Source of the DNA: Prinia subflava
Taxonomy: Eukaryota > Chordata > Aves > Passeriformes > Cisticolidae
Direction: 5' to 3'
Assembly (NCBI RefSeq): GCF_021018805.1
Contig: NC_086283.1
Location: forward strand, 19,764,162-19,828,161
Length of the DNA stretch: 64,000 nt
The notes beneath the pieces are model-generated. The model was not told the DNA's origin. It did not search any database and saw nothing but the letters and a program-made list of their open reading frames with translations. Numbering within the stretch: the first letter of the stretch is position 1; each line of letters opens with the position of its first letter. Of the stretch, positions 54,690 to 64,000 are shown piece by piece. A program made the translations under genes and the position numbers.

Positions 54690-57110
54690 TTTATATTTCC
54701 ACACTCAATTTGAGTAGTAGGTTGTTGATTCTAAAGCTTCAGATTTTTCGGGACAATAATCAGTAAATTATTGGTTTTCTCCTCATAAATGTAGTACATT
54801 TCTATTTTGAACTGTGAAATTTTTAGTATGTACAAACTCCTAAGAGCTTATATAAATAAGAACAGTAAGATAAGATGTAAAGAAGCAAAAGAATACTGCT
54901 CATCTTTAGAAACATTTTGATTTTTTAATTTTAAACCCCTCCTCAACAATCTCTCTGCCAATTCCTTACCGTAAAATTTCTTTCTGCAACAAAATGGAAC
55001 CAGGAAACCTTGTCCAGTTATTCTGAATTTAATTGCTGCAGGTTTGGAAAATGATAACTTGTATCTCCAGAACTTCTGTCTGTCCTTTCACTGAAAATGG
55101 GGAAAGCTCCCCATCCATACAAGCAAACCTTCCTTCCTGTGCCAAACTGGTAAAATAAATGGATTTGGAGCCTTCAATAATTTGATGAACTTTTGCAGGT
55201 GCATCTTTGGCCAAGTGCAGGAGTTTTCATTATATCCTCACTCAAATATTAAAGTGCTTTTTTAAACAGTGAAATATGTGAAAGCAAATGGTTTTACAAG
55301 GCAGCACCTTCAAGCGAGCAGTCCATATTAAACATTTAGAAAACAAGAAATGTTCTGTATTTATTATTAAAATAGGTGTCAGCACACAGGACAATTTTGA
55401 GCAGACTCCAATCCTGGATGGGGACAATGCTCTCCTGTTTGCAGCCAGCACTTCAAATCTGATATGTTCAATAATTTCAGCTGAGGGGTGAGAGCAGTGC
55501 CTGTGACTAAAGCAGAGAGGGTGGGAGGTTACTGAGAAGAGTATTTAAAGTACAAGCTTTGCTGTTAAACAGTAGGAACACCAGGATTAACCGTGCATAT
55601 GGAGAACCTGAGAGCTGGCTTTTATTTCTCTAGGCTTAGAAAAATACATTTATTAAGACTCTGCTGACTGAAAGCAACAGGAATTGATAAATTGTACAGA
55701 AATTCGAGCCCTTATTACAGTTCTCACTGTCACCTCTGTCATCTCTGTCTGCTTTCAACCATCCTACATGTTGTAATGCTGGTTCACTCCTAGGAAAAAT
55801 AGGTATAATTCCCACTGCCAGCTGCCAGGGACTACTGTATTTGCCAATAAATGAGTATCAGCAATAGCTAAATGCAGAGTTGTTTGAATTGAGAAGGGAA
55901 AGTTTAAAATTAGCAGACATGATTAATGCTAACATATAAGTAATTTCTATCCAGTTTCATCAAGGACACAGCTGCTGGAGTGTGTGACACAAGAGAGAAA
56001 GTCAAGGAATGTTTACTTGGTGGAATGAAATATAGCAGGAATTTGCAGATTACATTAACTGAAATAATGTTGCATGAATACTTCTTTTTAGGATTGTGAA
56101 ATAATCAGGAAGAAATGGAATAAATATTTCACAGATAGAACCTCTGGGTGATAAGTAGTGAAAAGATGATTTTCTTTAAAACTGTGTTGAAAAGTAGAGG
56201 AAAGGTTTTGTTAAAGGCCAGCTTTGTTTACAGAATTGATACATTGAGACTTCAAATACAGATAAGTTACAGTGCATAAAAAGCAAATGTATTCTTTTGA
56301 AGAATTTCTATTAAAAATATTTTTCCTGTTTCCAAAATCAGCTGAAACAATCAGATAGGAGTGCAGATAGCAGAAAAAGTTACAACTGTGACTTTTCAGA
56401 TTTTCCTGCAAAATTTTAAAACTAACTGTCACGTTTTGAATTTCACAGATTTTGAATAGTTTCTTTTGGACTAGGGAATGACTTGGGAGTAAGAGGGAGA
56501 TGTTGAATAATGACAAATCTACCTACATTTTAAAGAAAGAGCAAATTTTAGAGAACAAAGAAGAAAGTCTGTGTGGGTTTTTAATATAAAATAGTTATGG
56601 AGCCTCTCAAATCCATGGGCTTCTGCCTGGGAATGTTAATGGCAACATTTATTCTGCCTTGGGAGGATCCTTCTAGGCATGGAAGAGAGGTCAGAAGGAG
56701 TTTTGTGACTGACAGGCTTGGTGTCCACTCAGTGATGAGCCACAAAGTTATAGATTTTATTGAAGAGAAGAATTTTACTTTCCATGTGGATCTGACAATA
56801 TATTGAATCAATTAACATTAAAACTATGATCAATTCTATGATCCTGCTAAGGAGTTTGCCTTTGAAATAGAAGAAGTTGGAAGATTATGGTTAGGTCATA
56901 AACAGTCAGAAATGTATTGTGGTAAAACATGATGAGTTCTTGGATGAAATAATTAGTTCTAGAGTATCATTACTGTAAAAATGAAGTACCCAAATGTAGT
57001 GTGAGGATCAAGGGCTGGGCTGACTTAACCATTTGTATAACTTGAATTCTCTACCATGTCCATTTTTTATTGATTAATATTTGGCAGATTATGAAAATAG
57101 TTTTCAATAG
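54690..57110. other. Non-coding sequence, no gene seen
   Basis: AT-rich and unassigned. Open frames of up to about 100 codons are at chance level. Confidence 0.5.
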
Positions 57111-57119
57111 TGGACATTT

Positions 57120-57301
57120 GATGGTGGAATGAGGAAGACCTGTGGAATTCCTGCTGGGGAGGGGTTAATCCTGAGAATTGGCAAAGAAATTCCAGAGGTA
57201 CAGCCTTTAAATTGTCCAGCCCTGCTGTATGTCCTAAGAGCAGGGCCCTGCTTTGTGAGGGAAGATCAGCTTGGGCTGATAAGCCTTCCAATAAAAAAAA
57301 A

Positions 57302-57346
<45 letters not shown>
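57120..57346 (+). repeat. GC-richer block ending in an about 57-base A tract
   Basis: About 170 bases of more GC-balanced sequence (57120-57289) run straight into AATAAA (57290-57295) and then a nearly pure A tract to 57346. This resembles a retrocopied RNA with its tail. There is no spacer between the poly(A) signal and the tail, and I found no clean flanking duplication (only a weak GAGAATT match at 57172 and 57350). I do not recognise the body as a gene, SINE or LINE. It could be a processed pseudogene fragment or a microsatellite beside unrelated sequence. Confidence 0.35.
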
Positions 57347-57349
<3 letters not shown>

Positions 57350-59120
57350 GAGAATTTTGGAAGTGTGGAAGTGAGAAAAGACAGATTTCTAAACATCAGC
57401 AGAGAACAATGAAATTAATAATAGTCTAAGGAATTCATGTTGCTGCTTATTATTCTGAATTAACTATATTAGAGAGAAGGTTAGTTCTGTGAAAAGTTAT
57501 TAAAGAGTAAAAATAAGCTGCAATCTCATTTTCTTTTCTTGTGGTTACTGCTGAATAGCCCAACTCACAGGCCAGCTGCTGGGCAAAATAAGGAGTCCTT
57601 TTATCAAAGACCTTTTCCAATAGGCAAAATATAGAAAACTAATGATCCATAATGCTCTGTTGCTCTTCCAGATATTTATTTGAAACCTTGAAATGCTTCT
57701 TCGTGTATATTTAGTATTATATCTGATTTGTTCTAGCAGAAAAGTTTTTTTTATTCAAATTGTGCCCATAAAAAGGGAAAATCAAAGTTCAAAGCAGCTT
57801 TGTGAAATCAGCAACTACTCCGTGTGTGACTCTATTTTTGCTTTTTTAGAGGAGGATTCTTGATCTTCTATACTGAAAAGACTTTTCAGATACCCTGTCA
57901 GAATTCAGTGTTCTTTTCCTGTCTTTTCCCCCCCAGGACATCATTCCTCCTAGAGGTTTGTACATATGTTCAGATGGAGGAATATTTTCAGCATGATGCC
58001 ACAGCTGTGTTGCTGCAGTTGCTCTGAACCACAGTTTGCTGAGGTTGTCAGCTTCAAATCACTCATTTAAACTCTCTATTCATCTCTGCCACAGGTCTCA
58101 GAACGAGCTCTATAGAGATTTTTAAATTATTTTGGCTGTCTAATAGGAGTGATAAAAATATGCACATGGTGGAGAGTGACCATGTATTTTAAGTGTGATT
58201 CATTGCAGACTCTTGTCCAAAAAGACTTCTCACTTGAACCAGCATCTCCTTTCCTCTCAGCTGCTGCAGCTGAAACTGTGTGGAGGGGGGATGTAAATTC
58301 AAGGCAAGCTTCTTATTTAGCACTTCTGCCTTGCCAAATGCATCAGAGACAGGAAATCACTCAGCTTGCCAAAATTTATCATACTGTGTCTCCAAAAGTG
58401 AAAACAGGTTTTTCATACAGCAAAGCAAATGCTGTGTTTTGCCACAGATAATATTTTGAAAGTTGGTACAAGGTATCTTCGTAGTACAGATATAGTTTCT
58501 TTTCCAAACTGATTGCAGACTTCAAAGTACCAAGCTTTTTGAGATCCTCTTAAAACTAATTAATCAACTTTGCAAACTGCGTGTCTTCCTTTCAAGTAGA
58601 GCCCACAATCCTTCTACCTTGGGGAATAATTTTCTTGTTTTCCTAGCATTTTCCAAAATCTAATTATTGTATCTCTAAATAGGAGACTTGTTATTACACA
58701 ATGTGATTAATTAAATAATGTTATTTCTTTATCAACTGAGAAATCACCACAGGATTGATGATAAGCTTATGAAATCAACAAAGACTGCATAAGGCAAAAT
58801 GCAATTACTTCTCAATTAAAAATCCATTGGACATATTTGAGAGATTAATAAACAAATTGGATTTGTTTTTAACAAAAATGATTGGATTTTTAAAAAAGAT
58901 GAATTGTATTTGATGCACCTCATCTGAATTTAAAGCATAAACCAAAGTAAAATTATAAACTTAGTCAGCTAGAGGTAGCAGAGACTTAATTTTTCAAACA
59001 TGATCTCTAAAAGGGTTGAATTTTAGGTCAACATGTTACCTGGATGCTGCTACATTCATTAATTTGCCACTTAATCACATTTAACTCATTATTTGAAGTA
59101 GGGTATTGCATTCTTACTCC
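57350..59120. other. Non-coding sequence, no gene seen
   Basis: AT-rich and unassigned. A 100-codon plus-strand frame at 58149-58451 is not recognisable as a protein. Confidence 0.5.
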
Positions 59121-59131
59121 TATAATCTCAG

Positions 59132-59199
59132 AAAAAGTGCCTGAAATGCAAATAGTCAAACAGTCTGCAAATGCTACTGTCTCTACTTCTGGGACATCT
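59132..59199 (+). other. Exon-like segment, 68 bp, strong donor
   Basis: A pyrimidine-containing run ending ATAATCTCAG is followed by a 68-base open segment. This closes with ACATCT/GTAAGT, a donor whose intron side matches the consensus exactly. The frame that stays open through it encodes a short polar peptide with the run VPEMQIVKQSANATVSTSG. It would start in phase 1 and end in phase 0. I recognise no family, and short pseudo-exons are frequent in vertebrate DNA. It lies on the opposite strand to the exon-like segment at 48.1-48.3 kb. Confidence 0.2.
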
Positions 59200-59949
59200 G
59201 TAAGTATGGATAGAGGTCTGTATGGTAAAAGACAGGATATTCAACTTAAAAATGCAAGCATGAAAGTGTTATCTAGGAAATGGTAAGTTTGTTCTGGAAA
59301 TTAGGAGTTCTTAAGATGTGGGAAATCAGCTCTCTGCCCTCCTGAGCAGCTGTAAAACAGCATCAGCAATGCCCAATGTTACAGCAAGGTGCTTAAGCTG
59401 ACAGCTTTAATATTGGAGCTCTTAAAAATATGTCCATAAACAGATTTGATCGGGATAAAGAGTAATGCCAAAGATCCCCTCAGCTTCCTCAAACATCCTC
59501 GTCCTTCCAGCCACAGTTTCTGCACAAGGATTCCAGGGATTCTGTGCAGTCCCAAATTCCACTGATGTCTCTCATGCTCTTGTGATGCTGAAGTGTAGAA
59601 ACAGGGCCAGATCGGGCCTGTTTGCCCTTACAGAACTGAACAATGCATTTCATCTGTCATTTAAGGCTTGATCATACTAAAATTAATCAACATTTGTTGC
59701 AAAGAGCTGCAGGAAACAAACACCTCACTGTAGAGCCGCAGCTTAAACCTGAACATATTTCCATCCTGTTTCAGCACAGTTGAACCTTTCTGAATCCCAT
59801 GCCATGGCCTTTCCAGAGACAGTTTATTCTTCCAGCAGGGTGAACTCCTTGGCTTGTGAAGAGCCCAGAGGACTCTGAAGAATGTTGTAATCTCCTGGCC
59901 TAATGAGAATGTGTTTTGCACAAGAAACTTGTTCTGATTTCAATCTTAT

Positions 59950-60398
59950 TGATGCCTTAAGTTTTATCTTTCATGTATTTCAGATTCTGTGCTGCCCAGG
60001 GGTGCAGTTCTGAGCCTCACATTCAGTGTCAGTCAGCTCTCTTCACAGAGCAGGCAGACAAAACAAATCCTTTTCCTGCTGGAGACCAAGGACAACTTTC
60101 AGGCCCAAAAGCACCAACAAGGGTGGGCTGAAGGAAGGAACAAGAAGGGTGGGACCTCACAACCTGAAGCTGTAATTGGACAATTAAACCCCAAAATGCA
60201 AATGAACCAAAACTTACAAAGTGTGAGACCTCATGACCAGGCGTCCATGTTGTGACCATTTTGGGTGCACCTTGGGTGTAGCCCTGGTCAGGGCTCTTGT
60301 CCTGTTCAAGGTGGATCGTAGAGGCCTTTCAATAAACATCTACTTTATTCTCTAGCTCTGTCCAGTCTCTTTTTCAGGTCAGCCTTCCCAAGGCATCA
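59950..60398 (+). mobile_element. Solo LTR of an avian endogenous retrovirus, 449 bp
   Basis: The tips are TGATGCCTTAAG at the left and CTTCCCAAGGCATCA at the right, a nine-base perfect inverted repeat (TGATGCCTT/AAGGCATCA) with TG...CA ends. AATAAA at 60331-60336, followed by a CTTTATTCTCTAGCTCTGTCC U5-like stretch, gives plus-strand orientation. The four bases TTAT occur directly before (59946-59949) and after (60399-60402), a likely 4-bp target duplication. There is no internal coding region. The terminal sequence has the look of common songbird LTRs, but I cannot give the family name with confidence. Confidence 0.8.
60331..60336 (+). terminator. LTR poly(A) signal AATAAA
   Basis: Canonical signal 62 bases before the 3' end of the 449-bp LTR, followed by a T-rich stretch. 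Confidence 0.65.
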
Positions 60399-60404
60399 TT
60401 ATTA

Positions 60405-62560
60405 ACTCAAGTTCCAGGCAGTGAGGGAAGTGCCTGAAACCGTCAGCTTTCCAATCAAAGGAAAACTTTCCTGGCATTCAGGCATTATCTGGAGAGCCAT
60501 ATGGATGCTTCCCTGGCAATCCTCCAGTTATCAAGCATCTGATCTGTCACTTTCCGTGTCTCCTTTTGAAAACCGTGCGGTAAAGGCCTGCTGATTTTCC
60601 TTTTCAATCCTCAGAGATCAAGTAGGCTTTAAAACAAGAAAAGACATGATTTCATTATTTTGGATTCATAAACTCAGAGAATAGCTTGTCCCAGGCTTCA
60701 TCTTTAAAGGATGGCAAAAAGACTTTATTCAGAATGTAGAAATCCTAGTGTGTGGGGAGAAAAAAAACTAGCTGGTAGCATTTCATCTTAAATTTTAATC
60801 TTAATTGATCTTACAAATACTGTAAAACAGAATATTTTGCAGGCAGTTATATTTGTTTCCAGTGACTTCTGTAGGATGATTACTATGTGGAGATATTTAA
60901 TTTCCTTGGTTAGATATTTTATTAGAGTGAAAATGAAGATGTGACCAGACAAAAACTATTAAGAAGTTTCTATCAGCTCTTTAAAACTATTCTAGATGAA
61001 GTCATTTTTACTGTTGTGAGAATCCAAAAATCCTGATGCTTTTAGAAAAATACAAATTTAAAAGGGTTGGAACCCAAAACAAGGCAAATCTTTGTTTTAG
61101 AGCAGGTATTTACTATTCTATTATATACTTCTTAATAATATTAAGTACAACTTCACTGATTTGAATCCTATACAGACTGGCTGATGTGGGAATGTGTGTA
61201 ACTTTTTCTGTGCCAGTTAGCTGTAGTATCAATAATCTTTCATTTTATGTCTTTGGGCAGTATTAAATATTTTATCTAATGAGTTTCAAATACAGGTGAG
61301 CAGTGGAACCATCTCTAATTAAAAGTTGAAAGGTGATTCTTTTCAAAGTTTTGACTCCTAATGTAAGTCTAGGAATCCTGACTGAATAGCATCTGGTCTT
61401 CATTCCTAAATCCTAATTTTGTCTTCAAATGGAGAAAATTTGAATATCTCTGCATATTTCTTTCCTCGAGCGTTTAGGCTTTCCCACAGGGATCTGCTTA
61501 TGGTTTGCATCTGTTCTTAAATTCTTGCTTTACTTCCCTTTCTTTCCATCAAAAGTGGGTGACAAGAATCCTACAGGAGTGAAATGGAAATGATCTGTGC
61601 CTCAGCATGGCAGGAGAATATCTCCAACAAGTAGAATTTAACTTCTTGGGTCAAAGGGAATTTTATCTAAATTTTAAAACATATTGGCTGACCTTGAGAT
61701 TAAAAAAAAATCCTACTTCAGTCATCTAGCTGCCAGCATCTGCACTCAGAAAGTATTTTGATTCATTTGAGCGTTTTATATAGGATGAGGGCTACATATT
61801 TTCCCTGTCTGCCCACAGTTAATATTCCTATTGCTCATAGCATGCACAGTGCTATGTCATATTTCTTCCCTCTATTGTACAATGAGTGTTTGAATTTGAT
61901 CCTGCATTCCACTTGGAACTTATTTCTCTGGAAATGACAGAAAGCCTGGGACTCTGATTGCTGCTGCAGTTTTCATTGGCTGTTTGATAAATGGCAGTGT
62001 GTGTGAGTGTTCTGGGATTTGGTTTCATTTCAGTTTACTAAAGGCCTAATACAAAACCTGTGGAGGCAACAGAAAAGCTGTTGTCTTTGGATTGGGCCCT
62101 AAAGAATTGCCAATATCTGTTGAGAAACCGTGTTGTACTTTACGAATGAAAAGATCAGTCACGATTTCTAACAGAATGCAGCCACAGCTCAATTAAAATA
62201 ACTTTGTATTTTCTATTGTTAAAAATGAGATTTTTCCTTTTGAAGATTCATAAGGAAATACAGACCACAAACTTTTCTTTATATGAACTAATCACTTTTT
62301 TGTTGTTGTTGTTAGTCTTAATGGTGTGAAGCTCTGGATTTTTGCTCCTCCAGCCTCAGCAAATGAATACCTCAAGGGACAGAAATTTCATATACTTTTT
62401 TTTCCCCCAAGGTTATCCATTCTGCTGACTGCATGACAGTCTCTCTAAACCATCCTATCAATTGCTCAAGTGTGAATGCTTTGTAATATGTTTTATATCT
62501 GGAAGGTTGAAGTTTTCTTCTCCTTCTGGGAGTTTCATATTTTGATTAGACAGTCTGAGG
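60405..62560. other. Non-coding sequence, no gene seen
   Basis: AT-rich, no exon or named repeat recognised. Confidence 0.5.
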
Positions 62561-62562
62561 TG

Positions 62563-62762
62563 ATTTTTTTGTTTTTGTTTTAGGGTGGGTGTGTTTGTTT
62601 TTTGTTTTTTGTTTTGTTTTGTTGTGGTTTTGGGTTTGTTTTGTTTTGTATTGGGGGTTTTTTGTGGGTTTTTTTGGTTGTTTGATTTTTTTTGGTGGGA
62701 TTTTTGTGTGTATTTGTTTGTTTGTTCGTTTGTTTCTGTGGGTTTTTGTTTGTTTGTTTTTT
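62563..62762 (+). repeat. G/T-only low-complexity tract (TTTG/TTTTG repeats)
   Basis: About 200 bases with almost no A or C on the plus strand: TTTG and TTTTG repeats broken by GGG runs (GGGTGGG, GGGGG, GGGTTT). The strand asymmetry is extreme. Open frames across it on both strands (Phe/Val/Leu-rich, or Lys/Asn/Thr/Gln-rich) are translations of the repeat, not genes. Confidence 0.85.
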
Positions 62763-63039
62763 GCCTCCTAGAAATTCCTAAAAAATTATCTTGTTGCACA
62801 AATAGTTTGGCAGCTGAAACTTAATAGTTATTTGTGTGGAATTATATATAGTTACTTATCTGTAGTTGTGTAGAATTTACTTTCCTCAGTAAAAGAGTAG
62901 AACTACCCTTCCATTTGAATTACCTTTCACATCATTAATGGTAGACTACAAGTTTTTGCTGTAGTAAATATCTTACTCAAATATGTATTTAAAACTATTA
63001 TCTCCTCTCAAGGCTTTGGTCTTCTAAATATGTTAACTT

Positions 63040-63570
63040 TTTTATATTACCTGTGCAGTGTTATGCTGTTTAAACATCTTCTTGGGCAGCAGCAATCTAA
63101 GACTAGACAAAAAAATTCTGTAATTTAGAGGTTCTGCCTTATAATTGTGCAAAAGTAGATCTGGGAAACCTGGTTTATTCTGATTTATACACCCCAGCAT
63201 GAGGACTCTTGGTCTGCCTGAGGACACAGTTCTGCAAGGTGCAGTGCAAAGAGCAATGAGAACATGAATTAATGAGACACCAGACAGACTTTTCCAGCCA
63301 GCAGGACCTACTTTATTCACTCTTGTCACTTACGTAGGGGCCAGAGTTTGGCAAGGATTCAGTCCTACACTCAAATGCTTTATAGCCCTGTCATCTCAGA
63401 AGTTGCAAAAGCTCTCATTTCTGGTTTCTGGCTACATTTGTAGTGCCTCAGAAGACCCCAGGCAGGTTCATGCCCAGGAAATCCTGGGAGAGTTGTCGGA
63501 GATGATGTGGAGCTGAGCAGGTTTCCAAGCTAGAAAGGGCTGGAGACTGAGAGTGCCTGAGAGGGAAGGG
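63040..63570 (-). mobile_element. Probable LTR (minus strand), ends undefined
   Basis: On the minus strand GGGCTATAAAGC (TATAAA at 63384-63379) is followed about 65 bases later by GAATAAAG (63317-63312), the compact TATA-to-poly(A) arrangement of a retroviral U3-R. The block is less AT-rich than its flanks. I could not define TG/CA tips or a duplication. It may be linked to the LTR-like copy that begins at the right edge. Confidence 0.38.
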
Positions 63571-63859
63571 CTGTGTGTGCTTGGCCTGGCCTCCCTCTCC
63601 TCACAGGACAGCCCTTTGTGGCTGCCTGTGCAGAAAGGAAAATGAGCTCGGGGAATTTTGGCTCTGCCTCACTCAGTTTTTGCTTTTGTTTATCTGCATG
63701 ATGATGGGGAGAACAAGGGAGGTAGGAATGGCTATGATGTTTAATTCACTTTTTGGGAATCTTGTTTGCATCTCAGATTTGAGTGATCTCAGGGGCTTAT
63801 CTGTGGGCATTAATTAAGGAGGTCTGTTTGGTCACAGTGCTCAGTGGCTGCTCAGAGAG

Positions 63860-64000
63860 ATGAGCACAGGAGTAAGGAGGTCCCATGCTGGAAAAACCCT
63901 TTTTTTGACCCAGAGACAGGGCTCCTGAGAGGTGTTTTAAAGACTTATATTTTATTTTCAGTCTCATGAGAAGGGTGAGACAATATAGATGTTACAATTC
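63860..64000 (-). mobile_element. LTR-like 3' module, copy C (inverted, runs off window)
   Basis: Read on the minus strand from the window edge: ACATCTATATTGTCTCACCC, TTCTCATGAGACTGAAAATA with AATAAA at 63956-63951, then TCTTTAAAACA, GCCCTGTCTCTGGGTC and TTCCAGCATGGGA. The same words in the same order are at 3421-3525 (copy B), and more weakly near 2780-2850 (copy A). This confirms a dispersed family with a poly(A) signal, best explained as an LTR. The 5' part lies beyond 64000. Confidence 0.55.

Noticed and set aside
57067..57412. Open frames with poly-Lys or poly-Phe across the A tract
   Set aside because: Produced by the homopolymer.
62458..62824. Open frames of 113, 79 and 60 codons across the G/T tract
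   Set aside because: Pure translation of TTTG/GGG repeats (Phe/Val/Leu one way, Lys/Asn/Thr/Gln the other). Not proteins.
1..64000. CRISPR arrays, bacterial operons, tRNA or rRNA genes
   Set aside because: No spaced direct repeats, cloverleaf cores or ribosomal words were seen, and the sequence is vertebrate genomic DNA.

Overview
The window looks like vertebrate nuclear DNA, almost certainly avian and plausibly from a songbird. The main evidence is three fragments of CR1, the dominant bird LINE, each with its recognisable 3' end or conserved 3' region, one carrying the ATTCTGTG-type terminal tail. Several retroviral LTRs of bird-like type are also present. The rest is AT-rich, with A/T homopolymers, TA/TG microsatellites and few CpGs. 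I recognise no complete protein-coding gene, tRNA, rRNA, CRISPR array or bacterial-type feature. This reads as a gene desert or the inside of a very large intron, so the many short open frames are best treated as chance.

Layout. 1-2.5 kb: plain AT-rich sequence. 2.5-3.5 kb: two diverged direct copies of an LTR-like 3' module, with a third, inverted copy at the right edge (63.86-64 kb). 6.72-8.15 kb: a long (1428 bp) solo-LTR-like element with a perfect 5-bp target duplication. 8.5-9.1 kb: a second LTR-like block with CCAAT, TATA and poly(A) signals but no proven ends. 9.4-9.6 kb: a CpG-retaining block that looks like constrained non-coding DNA. 16.96-17.59 kb: a minus-strand CR1 split by a 515-bp solo LTR with a perfect 6-bp duplication. 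26.9 and 42.8 kb: two more CR1 pieces. 59.95-60.40 kb: a 449-bp LTR with matching ends. 63.3 kb: a probable minus-strand LTR promoter/poly(A) module.

Between the repeats lie blocks that look like conserved non-coding elements or regulatory DNA: homeodomain-type TAAT clusters, an octamer beside a SOX-like core at 44.08 kb, three perfect nuclear-receptor half-sites in DR4/DR3 spacing at 48.94 kb, and several perfect palindromes (20 bp at 50.74 kb, 16 bp at 16.03 and 29.64 kb). Between 48 and 52 kb the minus strand holds one exon-like segment (186 bp, phase 0 at both ends, with plausible AG and GT borders) and two unusually long adjacent open frames. A second exon-like segment with a GTAAGT donor lies on the plus strand at 59.13 kb. 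I could not tie any of these to a known gene.

I did not find a clear new biological system. The most testable observations are the nested LTR-in-CR1 insertion, the 1.4-kb LTR, the AGGTCA triplet and the exon-like segments. Family names, conservation and transcription all need database comparison that could not be done here.
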